Notes: a model not told the origin generated them from the sequence alone. A stretch of DNA of 64,000 bases from Reyranella sp. (GCF_004297405.1 NZ_SCVC01000032.1:186001-250000), one strand, 5' to 3'; shown: positions 50,708 through 59,425, counted from the stretch's first letter. Translations and numbers: made by a program.

Positions 50708-50803
50708 CCGATCTCGATGACTGCCTGTGTATAGCCGTGCTTTGACTTCGAGCACGGCCGCTGCATAGGTTCACATGAACGACCAAGCGTACGGGAGATG
50801 ACG

Positions 50804-51760
50804 ATGGCCAGAGCCTTCGCCTCACAGGCGGATATGGCGGAAAAGAAGATCACCTTCAGCCGGCTGTCCGACCATGCGTATGCCTTCACCGCCGAGGGTG
50901 ATCCCAACACCGGCATCGTCGTTGGTGATGATGCGGTGATGGTGATCGATACGCAGGCGACGCCAAAAATGGCGGAGCAGGTCATCGAGCGTATCCGCAC
51001 CGTTACCGACAAGCCCATCAAGTATGTGGTGTTGTCGCACTATCACGCGGTGCGCGTGCTGGGAGCAGCCGGTTACAATCCCGAGCACATCATCTGCAGT
51101 GAGGCGACGCGCGAGATGATCGTCGAGCGTGGCGCCCAGGACTACAAATCCGAACTGCAGCGCTTCCCCCGGCTGTTCCAGGCGGCCGAAACCATTCCCG
51201 GCCTCACCTGGCCCACGATCACCTTCAACGACCGCATGACGCTGTGGCTGGGCAAGCTGCAGGTCGACATCATCCATGCCGGTCGCGGTCACACCAAGGG
51301 CGACACGATTGTCTGGTTGCCGGAGGAGCGCACGCTGTTCAGCGGCGACCTCGTCGAGTACGGCGCCACGCCCTATGCCGGCGACGCCCACTACAAGGAC
51401 TGGCCGGAAACTCTGCAGAAGCTGCGCGATCTCCGGCCTCAGGCGCTGGTGCCGGGACGCGGCGATGCGCTGATCGGCGAGACTGCGGTCGAGGAAGGCA
51501 TTGCCGGCACGCAGGCTTTCCTCAGCGATCTCTACAAGGCGGTCTCGGCCAGCGCCGAGGCGGGCGAGTCGCTGAAGCAGGCCTACGACAAGGCAGTGCT
51601 GGCGCTGCAGCCACGTTACGGCAACTGGGTGATCTTCGAGCACTGCATGCCGTTCGACGTGTCGCGCGCCTACGACGAAGCCAAGGGCCTCGATCATCCG
51701 CGCATCTGGACCGCCGAACGCGACATCGAGATGTGGGCCGCGCTGGAGAAGGCCGGCTGA
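50804..51760 (+). CDS. Metallo-beta-lactamase-fold protein with altered metal site
   Basis: A 318-residue MBL-fold protein. The usual HxHxDH motif reads SHYHAVRVLGA: His79 and His81 are kept, but the aspartate is Val83 and the final histidine is Arg84. His163 (RGHTKGD) and Asp182 (FSGDLVEY) are kept, while the last ligand position is Arg219 (VPGRGDA) in place of His. Site 1 is therefore intact and site 2 is mostly lost. The enzyme may use one metal or bind differently. ATG 50804 fits GGGAG six bases upstream; ATG 50798 is an alternative. First gene of a five-gene operon; the FAD gene overlaps its stop. Confidence 0.86.
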   Translation: MARAFASQADMAEKKITFSRLSDHAYAFTAEGDPNTGIVVGDDAVMVIDTQATPKMAEQVIERIRTVTDKPIKYVVLSHYHAVRVLGAAGYNPEHIICSEATREMIVERGAQDYKSELQRFPRLFQAAETIPGLTWPTITFNDRMTLWLGKLQVDIIHAGRGHTKGDTIVWLPEERTLFSGDLVEYGATPYAGDAHYKDWPETLQKLRDLRPQALVPGRGDALIGETAVEEGIAGTQAFLSDLYKAVSASAEAGESLKQAYDKAVLALQPRYGNWVIFEHCMPFDVSRAYDEAKGLDHPRIWTAERDIEMWAALEKAG

Positions 51761-53352
51761 GCTCCTACACGTACCGCCGCTATCCATATCGCCGGCCGGC
51801 CGAGCTTGACGGCCAGGCGGAGCGCCGGCCGGTCGTCCCGGTTGTCATCGTAGGCGCCGGCATGGCCGGGCCCACGCTTGCCCTGTCGCTGGCGCAGCGC
51901 GGCATAGCCACGGTCGTGCTCGACGAAGACGATACGGTGAGCCTCGGCAGCCGCTCGATCTGCCAGGCCAAGCACAGCCTCGAAATCTGGGATCGGTTCG
52001 GCATCGCCGAACGCATGGTCGAGAAAGGCATCACCTGGGAGCAGGGCGAGGTCTATCTCCGCGACAAGCCGATCTATCGCTTCAACCTGCAGCCCGAGCC
52101 GGAACAGAAGTTCCCCGCTTTCGTGAACCTGCAGCAATACTACGTCGAAGAATATCTCTTCGAACGCTGCCTGGCGGAGCCGCTCGTCGATCTGCGCTTT
52201 CGCAACAAGGTGGTCGGTGTGGCGTCGCGCGACGATGGTGTCACGGTCGAGGTCGAGACGCCTGACGGCCGCTACACACTCGAAGCTGATTGGCTGGTCG
52301 CCTGCGACGGCGTCCGCAGTCCGGTGCGGCATATGTTGGGGCTGCCCTATCCCGGCGAGGTCTTCCACGACCAGTTCCTGATCGCCGATATCCGGTTGTT
52401 GAGCGAGTTGCCGCGGGAACGGCGCTTCTGGTTCTATCCGCCGTTCCATCCGACCAACTCCGTGCTGCTCCATCGTCAGGCCGACAATGTCCTGCGCGTG
52501 GACTTCCAACTCGGCCGCGATGCCGATGCCGAGGAAGAGAAGAAGTCCGAGAATGTCGATCGCCGGCTGCGACAGATGTTCGGCCCCGACGCGCGCTGGG
52601 AGCACGAATGGACCAGCGTCTACACCTTCACCTGCCGCATGATGGAGCGCTTTCTGCATGGCCGGGTGATCTTTGCCGGCGATGCCGCGCATGTCGTGTC
52701 GCCGTTCGGGGCACGCGGCGGCAACGGCGCCATCGCCGACGTCGACAATCTCGCCTGGAAGCTCGCGCTCGTCCTCGAAGGATCGGCGCCTGCGAACCTG
52801 CTCGAAAGCTACTGCAGCGAACGGCGCGCCGCCTCGCGCGAGAACATCCTGAACTCAACGCGCAGCACCGATTTCATCACGCCCAAGTTCGCGGCCGCGC
52901 GTGCCTTCCGCGACGCCACCCTGTCCCTGGCCCGCGACTTTCCCTTTGCCCGCGCCCTGATCAACAGCGGCCGGCTGTCGGTGCCCACCGGTCATGCCGG
53001 CTCTGCGCTCGACACGCCAGATACCGATCAGGACTGGCGCCGTGGCCCGACCCCGGGCCGGGCCATGGTCGATGCGCCGGTTGGTGGCGAAGGGGAGGGC
53101 TGGCTGGTCGACCGCATGGGGCCTGGCTTCACCTTGCTCACCTTTGCCGAACGTGGCTTTGCTTTCGAGCGGCTGCCGCAACGGGTGACCGGACTTTGCG
53201 TTTCAGGCGATGGGCTGGCCCGTCAGCGTTATGACGCCCAGCCGGGCACGAGCTATCTCATTCGCCCCGACCGTTATGTCGCCGCCCGCTGGCGCCGCTA
53301 TGATCCCGCGGCCGTCGATGCAGCAGTCCGGCGTGCGACGGGCAATGGCTGA
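51757..53352 (+). CDS. FAD-dependent monooxygenase (PheA/TfdB/MhpA type)
   Basis: A flavoprotein of about 531 residues resembling aromatic-ring hydroxylases. Its N-terminus SSYTYRRYPYRRPAELDG precedes the FAD Rossmann motif VVIVGAGMAGPTLALSLAQRG (GxGxxG at about residues 33-38). VACDGVRSPVRHMLG corresponds to the DG motif, and VIFAGDAAHVVSPFGARGGNGAIADVDNLAWKLA is the second FAD motif. The C-terminal 130 residues form a thioredoxin-like domain typical of the group. The first in-frame ATG (51862) would destroy the FAD site. The start is assigned to CTG 51757, overlapping the preceding stop, with GGAG at 51745-51748 eight bases upstream; GTG 51733 is the alternative. The substrate is unknown. 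Confidence 0.88.
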   Translation: MSSYTYRRYPYRRPAELDGQAERRPVVPVVIVGAGMAGPTLALSLAQRGIATVVLDEDDTVSLGSRSICQAKHSLEIWDRFGIAERMVEKGITWEQGEVYLRDKPIYRFNLQPEPEQKFPAFVNLQQYYVEEYLFERCLAEPLVDLRFRNKVVGVASRDDGVTVEVETPDGRYTLEADWLVACDGVRSPVRHMLGLPYPGEVFHDQFLIADIRLLSELPRERRFWFYPPFHPTNSVLLHRQADNVLRVDFQLGRDADAEEEKKSENVDRRLRQMFGPDARWEHEWTSVYTFTCRMMERFLHGRVIFAGDAAHVVSPFGARGGNGAIADVDNLAWKLALVLEGSAPANLLESYCSERRAASRENILNSTRSTDFITPKFAAARAFRDATLSLARDFPFARALINSGRLSVPTGHAGSALDTPDTDQDWRRGPTPGRAMVDAPVGGEGEGWLVDRMGPGFTLLTFAERGFAFERLPQRVTGLCVSGDGLARQRYDAQPGTSYLIRPDRYVAARWRRYDPAAVDAAVRRATGNG

Positions 53353-53362
53353 AGGAGCCGCG

Positions 53363-53602
53363 ATGTCGGATGACGCCCCCTCTGCCGTCGTGACGGGCGC
53401 CCTGCGGCGGACGCTGAATCTTGCGCGGCCCGACGAGGTCTACAATGCCATCGTCGAGGCTCATAAGGACCTCACCGATGAGCAGTGCCGCGCTTTCGAT
53501 GCCAGATTGATCCTGCTGCTGGCCAACCATGTCGGCGACGAGGCGGCGATCCACGAAGCGCTGGCGGCCGCCCGCCAATCGCTGGAAGAAGAGGGTACAT
53601 GA
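53363..53602 (+). CDS. DUF2783 domain-containing small protein
   Basis: A 79-residue acidic protein: [40 protein letters not shown] (about residues 20-59) matches the DUF2783 pattern. It is predicted to be helical and soluble; its function is unknown. It is commonly found beside FAD monooxygenase and MBL-fold genes, as here, so a role as a subunit or partner of that pair is plausible (inference). AAGGAG lies five bases before the ATG at 53363. The stop overlaps the SDR start as ATGA. Confidence 0.8.
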   Translation: MSDDAPSAVVTGALRRTLNLARPDEVYNAIVEAHKDLTDEQCRAFDARLILLLANHVGDEAAIHEALAAARQSLEEEGT

Positions 53603-54354
53603 AGGACGTGCTCACCGGACGACTTGCTCTGGTCACCGGCGCTGGCCGCGGCAATGGCGCTGCCATCGCCCGTGGCCTTGCCGCCGCGGGGGCGCGGGTG
53701 ATCGTGACCGATGTCGATCTCGACGCTGCCCGTGCCATCGCCGACAGTATCGTGAAGGCGGGTGGCGATGCACGCGGCCATGCGCTCGATGTCACCGATG
53801 CCGAAGGCTGCCGCAAGCTCGCCCAGGACATCTCGCTGCTGGTTGGCCCGATCGGCATCTTGGTGAACAATGCCGGTATCTTCCTGCGCGGCAATCTCAT
53901 GGCGCCGGATGGTCGCGAGCGCTGGGAGCGGACCATGGAGGTGAATGTCCAGGGACCGTACAACGTCACCATGGCCTTCATCGAACAGCTGAAGCACACC
54001 AAGGGCAGCATCGTGAACATCGCCTCGACCAACTCGTTCGTGGCGCCCGCTGGCAACGGCGTCTACCCGGTGTCCAAGGGCGCGCTCGCGCAGTTCACGC
54101 GGGCGCTCGCGACAGAGCTGGCGGCCGATGGCGTACGGGTGAACGCACTCGCACCGGGCATCATCGCCACTGCCATGACCGAGGTGACTCGCGCCGATCC
54201 CAAACGGCTGGCCTCCTTCCTGACCCATGTGCCGATGCGCCGGGTTGGCGAGCCCGAGGAGTTGGCGGGGCCGGTGGTCTTCCTCTGCTCCGACGCGGCG
54301 AGCTACATCACCGGGGCGATCCTGCCCGTCGACGGAGGCTATCTTGCCGGATGA
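53599..54354 (+). CDS. SDR family oxidoreductase
   Basis: A 251-residue short-chain dehydrogenase. The cofactor motif is [15 protein letters not shown] (residues 13-27), with Asp38 and Asp40 after the second strand suggesting NAD preference. NNAG lies at residues 90-93, the catalytic residues are Ser143 (NIAS), Tyr156 and Lys160 (YPVSK), and the C-terminus ends [18 protein letters not shown]. It oxidises or reduces an unknown alcohol or ketone. It is translationally coupled to the DUF2783 gene before it and overlaps the GNAT gene after it. Confidence 0.93.
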   Translation: MKDVLTGRLALVTGAGRGNGAAIARGLAAAGARVIVTDVDLDAARAIADSIVKAGGDARGHALDVTDAEGCRKLAQDISLLVGPIGILVNNAGIFLRGNLMAPDGRERWERTMEVNVQGPYNVTMAFIEQLKHTKGSIVNIASTNSFVAPAGNGVYPVSKGALAQFTRALATELAADGVRVNALAPGIIATAMTEVTRADPKRLASFLTHVPMRRVGEPEELAGPVVFLCSDAASYITGAILPVDGGYLAG

Positions 54355-54838
54355 AATCAAGGACATCGTCGTACGGCCGGCCACCGTCGATGATGTCGAT
54401 ACACTGCACCGTTTCTCGGTCGATCTCGCGACCTACGAGGATGAGCCCGATGCCGTCACCTCGACGCCGCAAACACTGGCGCGCGATGGCTTCGGCCAGA
54501 ACCCTCAGTTCGCGGCCTTGATCGCTGAACGCGGCGGCAAGCCCGTGGGCTTCGCGCTCTATACCTTCAATTACTCCGTCTGGACGGCAGCGCGCGGCAT
54601 CTTCATCGAGGACATCTGGGTCGTGCCGGAGGAGCGCCGTGGGGGTGTGGCGCGCGCTCTGATGCAGGGCCTGGCACTGGAATGCACGGCCAAGGGCTAC
54701 CAGCGCATCGACCTCAACGTGCTCGACTGGAACCCGGCCCGGGGCTTCTACGAGCGGCTGGGTTATCGCTGGATCCGCAACTGGTTGCCTTACCGGTTGA
54801 GCGGCGAGGCGCTGGAGAAGCTGGCTAAGTCTTCTTAG
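54344..54838 (+). CDS. GNAT family N-acetyltransferase
   Basis: A 164-residue acetyltransferase: [24 protein letters not shown] at the N-terminus, then the acetyl-CoA-binding core [55 protein letters not shown], very typical of the family. The start is TTG 54344 inside the end of the SDR gene, supported by GGAGG at 54338 with five bases of spacing; no ATG lies upstream of the conserved region. Its last 14 bases overlap the convergent thioesterase gene. The acceptor is unknown (spermidine/amine-like acetyltransferases have similar cores). Confidence 0.88.
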   Translation: MPDEIKDIVVRPATVDDVDTLHRFSVDLATYEDEPDAVTSTPQTLARDGFGQNPQFAALIAERGGKPVGFALYTFNYSVWTAARGIFIEDIWVVPEERRGGVARALMQGLALECTAKGYQRIDLNVLDWNPARGFYERLGYRWIRNWLPYRLSGEALEKLAKSS

Positions 54839-55343
54839 CCAGGCTCATGACCCGTCCCGACTTGGCCGGCTTGGACAACGCCTTGTGCGTCTCCCAGATG
54901 GCGTCGAGTCGTCCGGCCACCGGCACCGGCCACGGCGCAGAACGCCGCGTGGCGTAGTCAATGTTCATCACGATCGTCTCGTTGGTCGCCGCCAGATAGT
55001 CCTGCTCGGCGTGATACATCTCGTGGAAGAGATGGACCTTCTTGGCGTCGCGGGCCAGGAGCTGCGTCGTGAAGCGCATAGGCGCACCCTCGCGCAGCTC
55101 GCGATCGTAGGTGACGTGGGTTTCCAGCACGAAAGTCATGCCGAGCTTGCCGTCGACGTAGCGCCGGCCCAGACCCATGTTACGCATGAAGGCGCCGGAT
55201 GCTTGGTCGAAAGCGGCGACATAGAAGGCGACGTTCATATGGCCGTTCCAGTCGACCCATTCTGGAACGACGGTCGAGCGGTGGGTATCGAGCGGCGCGC
55301 GTGTGACGAGCTCGGGCAGTTCGTAGGGCAGGGATTGCAGCAT
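54825..55343 (-). CDS. Hotdog-fold thioesterase, first tandem copy
   Basis: A 172-residue acyl-CoA thioesterase-like protein of the 4-hydroxybenzoyl-CoA thioesterase group. The signature VPEWVDWNGHMNVAFYVAAFDQA (about residues 26-48) holds the catalytic acid region. MTFVLETHVTYDRELREGAPMRF and NIDYATRRSAPWP are shared with the next copy. It lies 11 bases downstream of its paralogue on the same strand and overlaps the end of the GNAT gene. Relatives act on betainyl-CoA or similar acyl-CoAs in carnitine catabolism, but the substrate here is unproven. Confidence 0.87.
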   Translation of the reverse strand: MLQSLPYELPELVTRAPLDTHRSTVVPEWVDWNGHMNVAFYVAAFDQASGAFMRNMGLGRRYVDGKLGMTFVLETHVTYDRELREGAPMRFTTQLLARDAKKVHLFHEMYHAEQDYLAATNETIVMNIDYATRRSAPWPVPVAGRLDAIWETHKALSKPAKSGRVMSLAKKT

Positions 55344-55354
55344 GAAGGTGACTT

Positions 55355-55867
55355 CTACTTCTTCTTGATACCAATGAGGCGGCCGGCCTGCTTCGGACGT
55401 GGGAGTCCGGCGTGCGCCGCGGCGAGTTTCTCGATGCGCTCCATGGCGAAATCCGGCCAGGGCGCGGAGCGCCGAGTCTCATAGTCGATGTTCATCAACA
55501 TCAACTCGTTGGTGGCGGCGAGGTAACCCTCGGTCGCGTGATGCATTTCGTGGATGTAGTGGATGCGCTTGGCGTCGTGGTCGAGAATTTGCGTCGTGAT
55601 GCGCAGGGGATCGCCTTCCTTGACCTCGCGATCGTAGGTGACGTGCGCTTCGAGCACGAAGGTCATGCCGAGCTTGTCGCGCGTGTACTCCCAGCCGCAG
55701 CCGAATTGCTGGCACAGAGTATCCGTCGCTTTGTCGAAGGCCACGACATAGAAGCCCACGTTCATGTGGCCGTTCCAGTCGATCCATTCCGGTAGGACGG
55801 TCGCGCGGTGCACGTCGAGTGGCGCACCAAGATTGGGCTCGATCAGGGGATAAGGTGGCAATTTCAT
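55355..55867 (-). CDS. Hotdog-fold thioesterase, second tandem copy
   Basis: A 170-residue paralogue of the neighbouring thioesterase, with VLPEWIDWNGHMNVGFYVVAFDKA, MTFVLEAHVTYDREVKEGDPLRI and NIDYETRRSAPWP at matching positions. The overall similarity shows a tandem duplication followed by divergence. Residue changes near FGCGWEYTRDKLG versus LGRRYVDGKLG suggest different substrates. ATG 55867 is used; GTG 55885 would add six residues and no ribosome-binding site favours either. The first 50 or so bases are echoed at 59250-59388, where a decayed copy is found. Confidence 0.86.
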   Translation of the reverse strand: MKLPPYPLIEPNLGAPLDVHRATVLPEWIDWNGHMNVGFYVVAFDKATDTLCQQFGCGWEYTRDKLGMTFVLEAHVTYDREVKEGDPLRITTQILDHDAKRIHYIHEMHHATEGYLAATNELMLMNIDYETRRSAPWPDFAMERIEKLAAAHAGLPRPKQAGRLIGIKKK

Positions 55868-55943
55868 GCGGCGGACCGTAGCCACGGGGCAGCGTGGACG
55901 GCAAGTCTTCTGCTGAAGGCGTCGACGGACTCGTCGCGTTGCG

Positions 55944-55971
55944 AAAAAGGGCCGGTGTAGGTCACCGGCCC
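55944..55971 (-). terminator. Rho-independent terminator of the large 3.2-kb gene
   Basis: On the minus strand GGGCCGGTG (55971-55963) pairs perfectly with CACCGGCCC (55957-55949) around a five-base loop and is followed by five T residues (55948-55944). It lies 17 bases after the stop codon at 55989, so it ends that gene and separates it from the thioesterase genes. Confidence 0.9.
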
Positions 55972-55988
55972 GAGCAGGTTTCAGGGCC

Positions 55989-58900
55989 TCAGAGCATCGT
56001 CAACTTGACGATCATGTCGTTGTAGTCGAAATCGGCGCCCTTGCTGGCGATCGTGTCCTCGAAGCCAAAGACATTCTCGCCGAAAGTGCGGACGTGCTGG
56101 CGGCCATCGCTATTCGCCGTGCTGGTCGCCGAGTTGTTGAGCATCCACATGCCATCGGGCGTGACGAGAACGGGTGCGTAGTAGCCACTATCGCCCTGTA
56201 CGCTCCAAACCGCGTTGGCGGTACCGGTAGAGTGACCCTGGGTCGACATGAACTCCCAGTTGCTCTGGACGGCATTGCGGAAAGCATCCGTATCGCCGTA
56301 GGCGACACCACCCACCTGCCACTGCGTTGCATCCGCCGGATTGACGTCGATGCGGACGAAATGCAGCGTGTTCACGTAGTCGCCGCTCCAGGCGAGGTTG
56401 ACGCCGACCTGCGCGTTCTGGGTGAGATAGATCCAGCCATGATCGGTCAGCCGCTGGCTGGCCGCCAGGGTCGCCGATTCGCTGAGCGTATTGTCCACCT
56501 GGGCCGTGAGATTGATGCGGCCGAAGCTGTCGCTTACCGAGATGCCGAGCGTAGGGCCGCTGCCGGTGACGCTGACCGTCGGAGTGGTGTCGACCACGCC
56601 GTTGCCCGCAACGATCGCGAAGTGCAGCTCCTGGCCGACAGGCAGGTAGATCGACTGCTCGCCGCTGAAGAACGTCGCGCCACTGTCGCTGGCCACCGAG
56701 CCGATGCGGCCGAGGGCTGCGGCGTCCAGCGAGGTCGTGATCGAGCCGTCGCGCGCGATCATGTTTCCGCTGGCGTCTGTCGCGTAGGCGATCAACGTGC
56801 CGTTGGGCAAGGTCGAGCTTGTGGCGTTGAGCTGGATCCAGTTGCCGGCCGTCGTCGAACCGCCGGCTGTGAGGCCGAGCGCCGTGCCGCCATCAGCCGA
56901 GACGAGGCCGAGCGTGTCGAGGTTGACCGAGAAATCGACGGCCACCGTTGCGGAGTCGACCGGATTGTTGAGGTCGTAATCGGTTGGCCGGTACTGCTGC
57001 ATGAAGGCGCTGTAGTCGCCGTTGCCGAACTGCGAGCTGAGCTTCGTCACCCAGTCGCCGTTCAGCGTCGACTGGGTGATGATCGGCGTCATGATCCAGT
57101 CGGCATTATCTTTGTCGGCGAGCCTGATCTCGGCGATGTTGCCGGCCTCGATCTTGTTGCCGTCGCCGGTCGACGACCAGCTGAAGGCGACATCGCTCTG
57201 TTTGAGGTCCAGTAGACTCGCGAACTGGTTGAAGCTGCCACCCGAATTCAGCGTGCCAACGAGCGGCGCCGCCAAGTTCTGCGGGGGAGGCGTCGGGGGT
57301 GTCGGGTTGCTCGACGCGAAGTAGGCGGGGTCAAAGGTGATGCTGCCGCCAGGATTGAAGCTGAATTTGACCTGATTCGCCTGACCGGGAATCAACTGGG
57401 CCTCGGCCCCACCGTCGATCACGGCGGAGGTGACCGTGCTGGCCGTGCCATGCGCATAGATGTTGTAGGTCTTGGCCGAGCTGCCGGTGCCGAGAACGAT
57501 CTGATACCAGGAGGTCGAGCCATCGCTGGTCATGGGGGCGCCGGTGATATTGAAGTAGCCAATGGCGCCGCTGCTGGCGTTGGCCGTCAGCGTCCACTGG
57601 CCGCCCGAATTGGTCAGCGAGTAGATCTGGTTGTAGTTGACCGGCAAATTGAAGGTGACGAAGCCATCGCTGCCGGCCTGCGCCTGACCGGGCGCATAGA
57701 ATCGGAACGCCATCGGCGTACCACTGACGGGCGCATACTTGCCGGCCAGCGAGAAGTCGAACAGGAACTGGTCCGACGTGGCAGTTGCGGCCGGCGAATA
57801 CGTCGAGCCTGTCGGAGCCACATAGTTGAAGGTCGGCGGTTTGTAGCCGGTGGGCGTCTCGCTGAGATCGAACAGCTTGACGTCGATCGCTGTGACGTTG
57901 GTCTTGGTGCCGGGATCGTAGACGCTGATACCGGGGTTGACGCCACCGCCGTTGGAAATCAGGTCGGAATAGCTGTAGCCGTAGGCGTTGCTGCTTTTGA
58001 AGAACTCCGCAGCGAACGGATCGTAGTACATCTTGCGCGCGGGGTCGCCGACCGTTCCGGTCCCGGTACCGATCGAGTTTGTGTAGCCGAAACTGCCACT
58101 GCCCGCCGGCGCATTGATCGCCGCGTAGGCGTAGTTGGCGCCCCAGTTCCAGGTCTGGTTGAGATCGATCTTGCCCGTGGACAGAGGGTTGGCCGAATTT
58201 GCGCTGCCGCCCCAGAAGCCGGCATCGAAACCGGCAACCAGATATTTGGCGATGTTGCCGTAGGCATTGTTGGGCGTGAAGGTGTTGTAGGTCTGCACCA
58301 AGGTGCCGTTCTGCGCCGTATAGACGTCGAGCGTGCCACCCTGGGTGTAGATGTTCTGCGTCAGCGCGTTGACCTGAGAGCCGCTTGTCTGGGTCGCAGG
58401 AATCCGAAGCGAGTAGTTGGTCGTCGAAATGCCGTTGAGCGCGACAGGGTTCAGCCAGAAAACGCCGGCCGAGGAATCGTAGGCCACGTTGTAATACGAC
58501 AGGCTGGGGCCGGGCCCGCCCGACACGCCGTTGAAATAGGCCGCCAGGTAGACATCGCCCGTCACGCTCTGAAAGCCGGTGACGTAGGAGTTCCAGTCGC
58601 TGGCGACGTTCAGCGGATTGGGATTGACGTTGTTGGCGAGCGACAGGGTCTCGCGCTGCTGGTTGAGCGGCGATCCCGGCGCGAATGAATAGTTTTGTGA
58701 ACCCGACGGCGAGAGCGCGATCAGGTCGTTGATCAGCGTCTGGCCACTGATGGCATAACCGCGCGTGTCTGTCGGCAGGCCGGAGGCTCCGCTATAGCTC
58801 ACCGACAGCGACATCGGGGCGCCGAATTGCACGATGTTCGTCAGGTCGGCGACGTCGGAGCCTTCGCCCAGCAACGTGACTTCGATCGCGTCGTAGCGAT

Positions 58901-59222
58901 AGTTGCTCGCCGTCGCGTTGCCCGTATTGAGCAGGCTCCCGATTGTCGTGCTGCTGTTGAGGGTGAGGGGCGCGATCGTGCCCCCGGTCTGCTGGACGGT
59001 GATGACGACGTTGCCGCCGGTCAGGGTCGTGCCGTTGGTGAGCTGCAGGGAGCTCGTGCCCGACATGACCCCGTTTGAAATCAGGTTGATCGTTCCGACG
59101 AAGTTACCGTTGCCGTCGAAGGCCGTGGCATTGACATAGACGCCGTTGTTACCTGCGCCGCTCGACGTCAGATTGTTCTGATACGTCGAGCTCAGCGCAA
59201 AATTCATTGCTGTCGTAGACAT
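55989..59222 (-). CDS. Large beta-rich extracellular-type protein with C-terminal DUF4114-like domain
   Basis: About 1077 residues, rich in Ser, Thr, Asn, Gly and Tyr and poor in Lys and Cys. No Sec signal or membrane helix is visible. Residues of roughly 190-480 resemble a beta-1,3-glucanase/thaumatin-like (GH64-type) module, for example RKMYYDPFAAEFFKSSNAYGYSYSDL. A proline linker (NPTPPTPPPQ, about residue 640) leads to further beta segments. The end, FGFEDTIASKGADFDYNDMIVKLT, matches the DUF4114 pattern of surface proteins. RTX nonapeptides are absent. ATG 59222 is preferred over 59243; 59207 is an option. Secretion route and activity are unknown; the glucanase relation is only suggestive. 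Confidence 0.72.
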   Translation of the reverse strand: MSTTAMNFALSSTYQNNLTSSGAGNNGVYVNATAFDGNGNFVGTINLISNGVMSGTSSLQLTNGTTLTGGNVVITVQQTGGTIAPLTLNSSTTIGSLLNTGNATASNYRYDAIEVTLLGEGSDVADLTNIVQFGAPMSLSVSYSGASGLPTDTRGYAISGQTLINDLIALSPSGSQNYSFAPGSPLNQQRETLSLANNVNPNPLNVASDWNSYVTGFQSVTGDVYLAAYFNGVSGGPGPSLSYYNVAYDSSAGVFWLNPVALNGISTTNYSLRIPATQTSGSQVNALTQNIYTQGGTLDVYTAQNGTLVQTYNTFTPNNAYGNIAKYLVAGFDAGFWGGSANSANPLSTGKIDLNQTWNWGANYAYAAINAPAGSGSFGYTNSIGTGTGTVGDPARKMYYDPFAAEFFKSSNAYGYSYSDLISNGGGVNPGISVYDPGTKTNVTAIDVKLFDLSETPTGYKPPTFNYVAPTGSTYSPAATATSDQFLFDFSLAGKYAPVSGTPMAFRFYAPGQAQAGSDGFVTFNLPVNYNQIYSLTNSGGQWTLTANASSGAIGYFNITGAPMTSDGSTSWYQIVLGTGSSAKTYNIYAHGTASTVTSAVIDGGAEAQLIPGQANQVKFSFNPGGSITFDPAYFASSNPTPPTPPPQNLAAPLVGTLNSGGSFNQFASLLDLKQSDVAFSWSSTGDGNKIEAGNIAEIRLADKDNADWIMTPIITQSTLNGDWVTKLSSQFGNGDYSAFMQQYRPTDYDLNNPVDSATVAVDFSVNLDTLGLVSADGGTALGLTAGGSTTAGNWIQLNATSSTLPNGTLIAYATDASGNMIARDGSITTSLDAAALGRIGSVASDSGATFFSGEQSIYLPVGQELHFAIVAGNGVVDTTPTVSVTGSGPTLGISVSDSFGRINLTAQVDNTLSESATLAASQRLTDHGWIYLTQNAQVGVNLAWSGDYVNTLHFVRIDVNPADATQWQVGGVAYGDTDAFRNAVQSNWEFMSTQGHSTGTANAVWSVQGDSGYYAPVLVTPDGMWMLNNSATSTANSDGRQHVRTFGENVFGFEDTIASKGADFDYNDMIVKLTML

Positions 59223-59246
59223 ACACCACCCACAAAACCACACCCT

Positions 59247-59281
59247 GTACGTTATCGTACCGAACTACCTGCGCGGTGCAA
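59247..59281 (-). promoter_or_regulatory. Predicted promoter and operator-like dyad of the large gene
   Basis: On the minus strand TTGCAC (59281-59276), 16 bases, TACGAT (59259-59254). Transcription would start near 59247, about 25 bases before ATG 59222. The -10 lies within a perfect dyad GTACG-TTAT-CGTAC (59247-59260), a possible repressor or activator site. Confidence 0.45.
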
Positions 59282-59388
59282 TACATCGAGGCGGGTTATT
59301 GCAGTCGCGAGCCTTCGTTGGATTCAATCATGAGATGCGGAGGTAATTTCATGCGCCCGGACGGTGGTGAACCGGCAGCGCACGCCGC
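59250..59388 (-). pseudogene. Decayed 5' fragment of a thioesterase gene
   Basis: On the minus strand ATG 59352 opens MKLPPHLMIESNEGSRL, which then meets a stop. It matches the start of the thioesterase at 55867 (MKLPPYPLIEPNLGAPL). DNA identity is clear over about 50 bases, continues in a shifted frame through CTCGATGT...GCACCGCGC, and extends about 35 bases upstream (CGCTGCC and GTCCG near the ATG). The rest of the gene is missing and the 3.2-kb gene begins in its place. It is a relic, not a functional gene. Confidence 0.6.
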
Positions 59389-59425
59389 ACCTTCGGTCGA
59401 AACCTTTCTGTAATGAGGAACTTCG

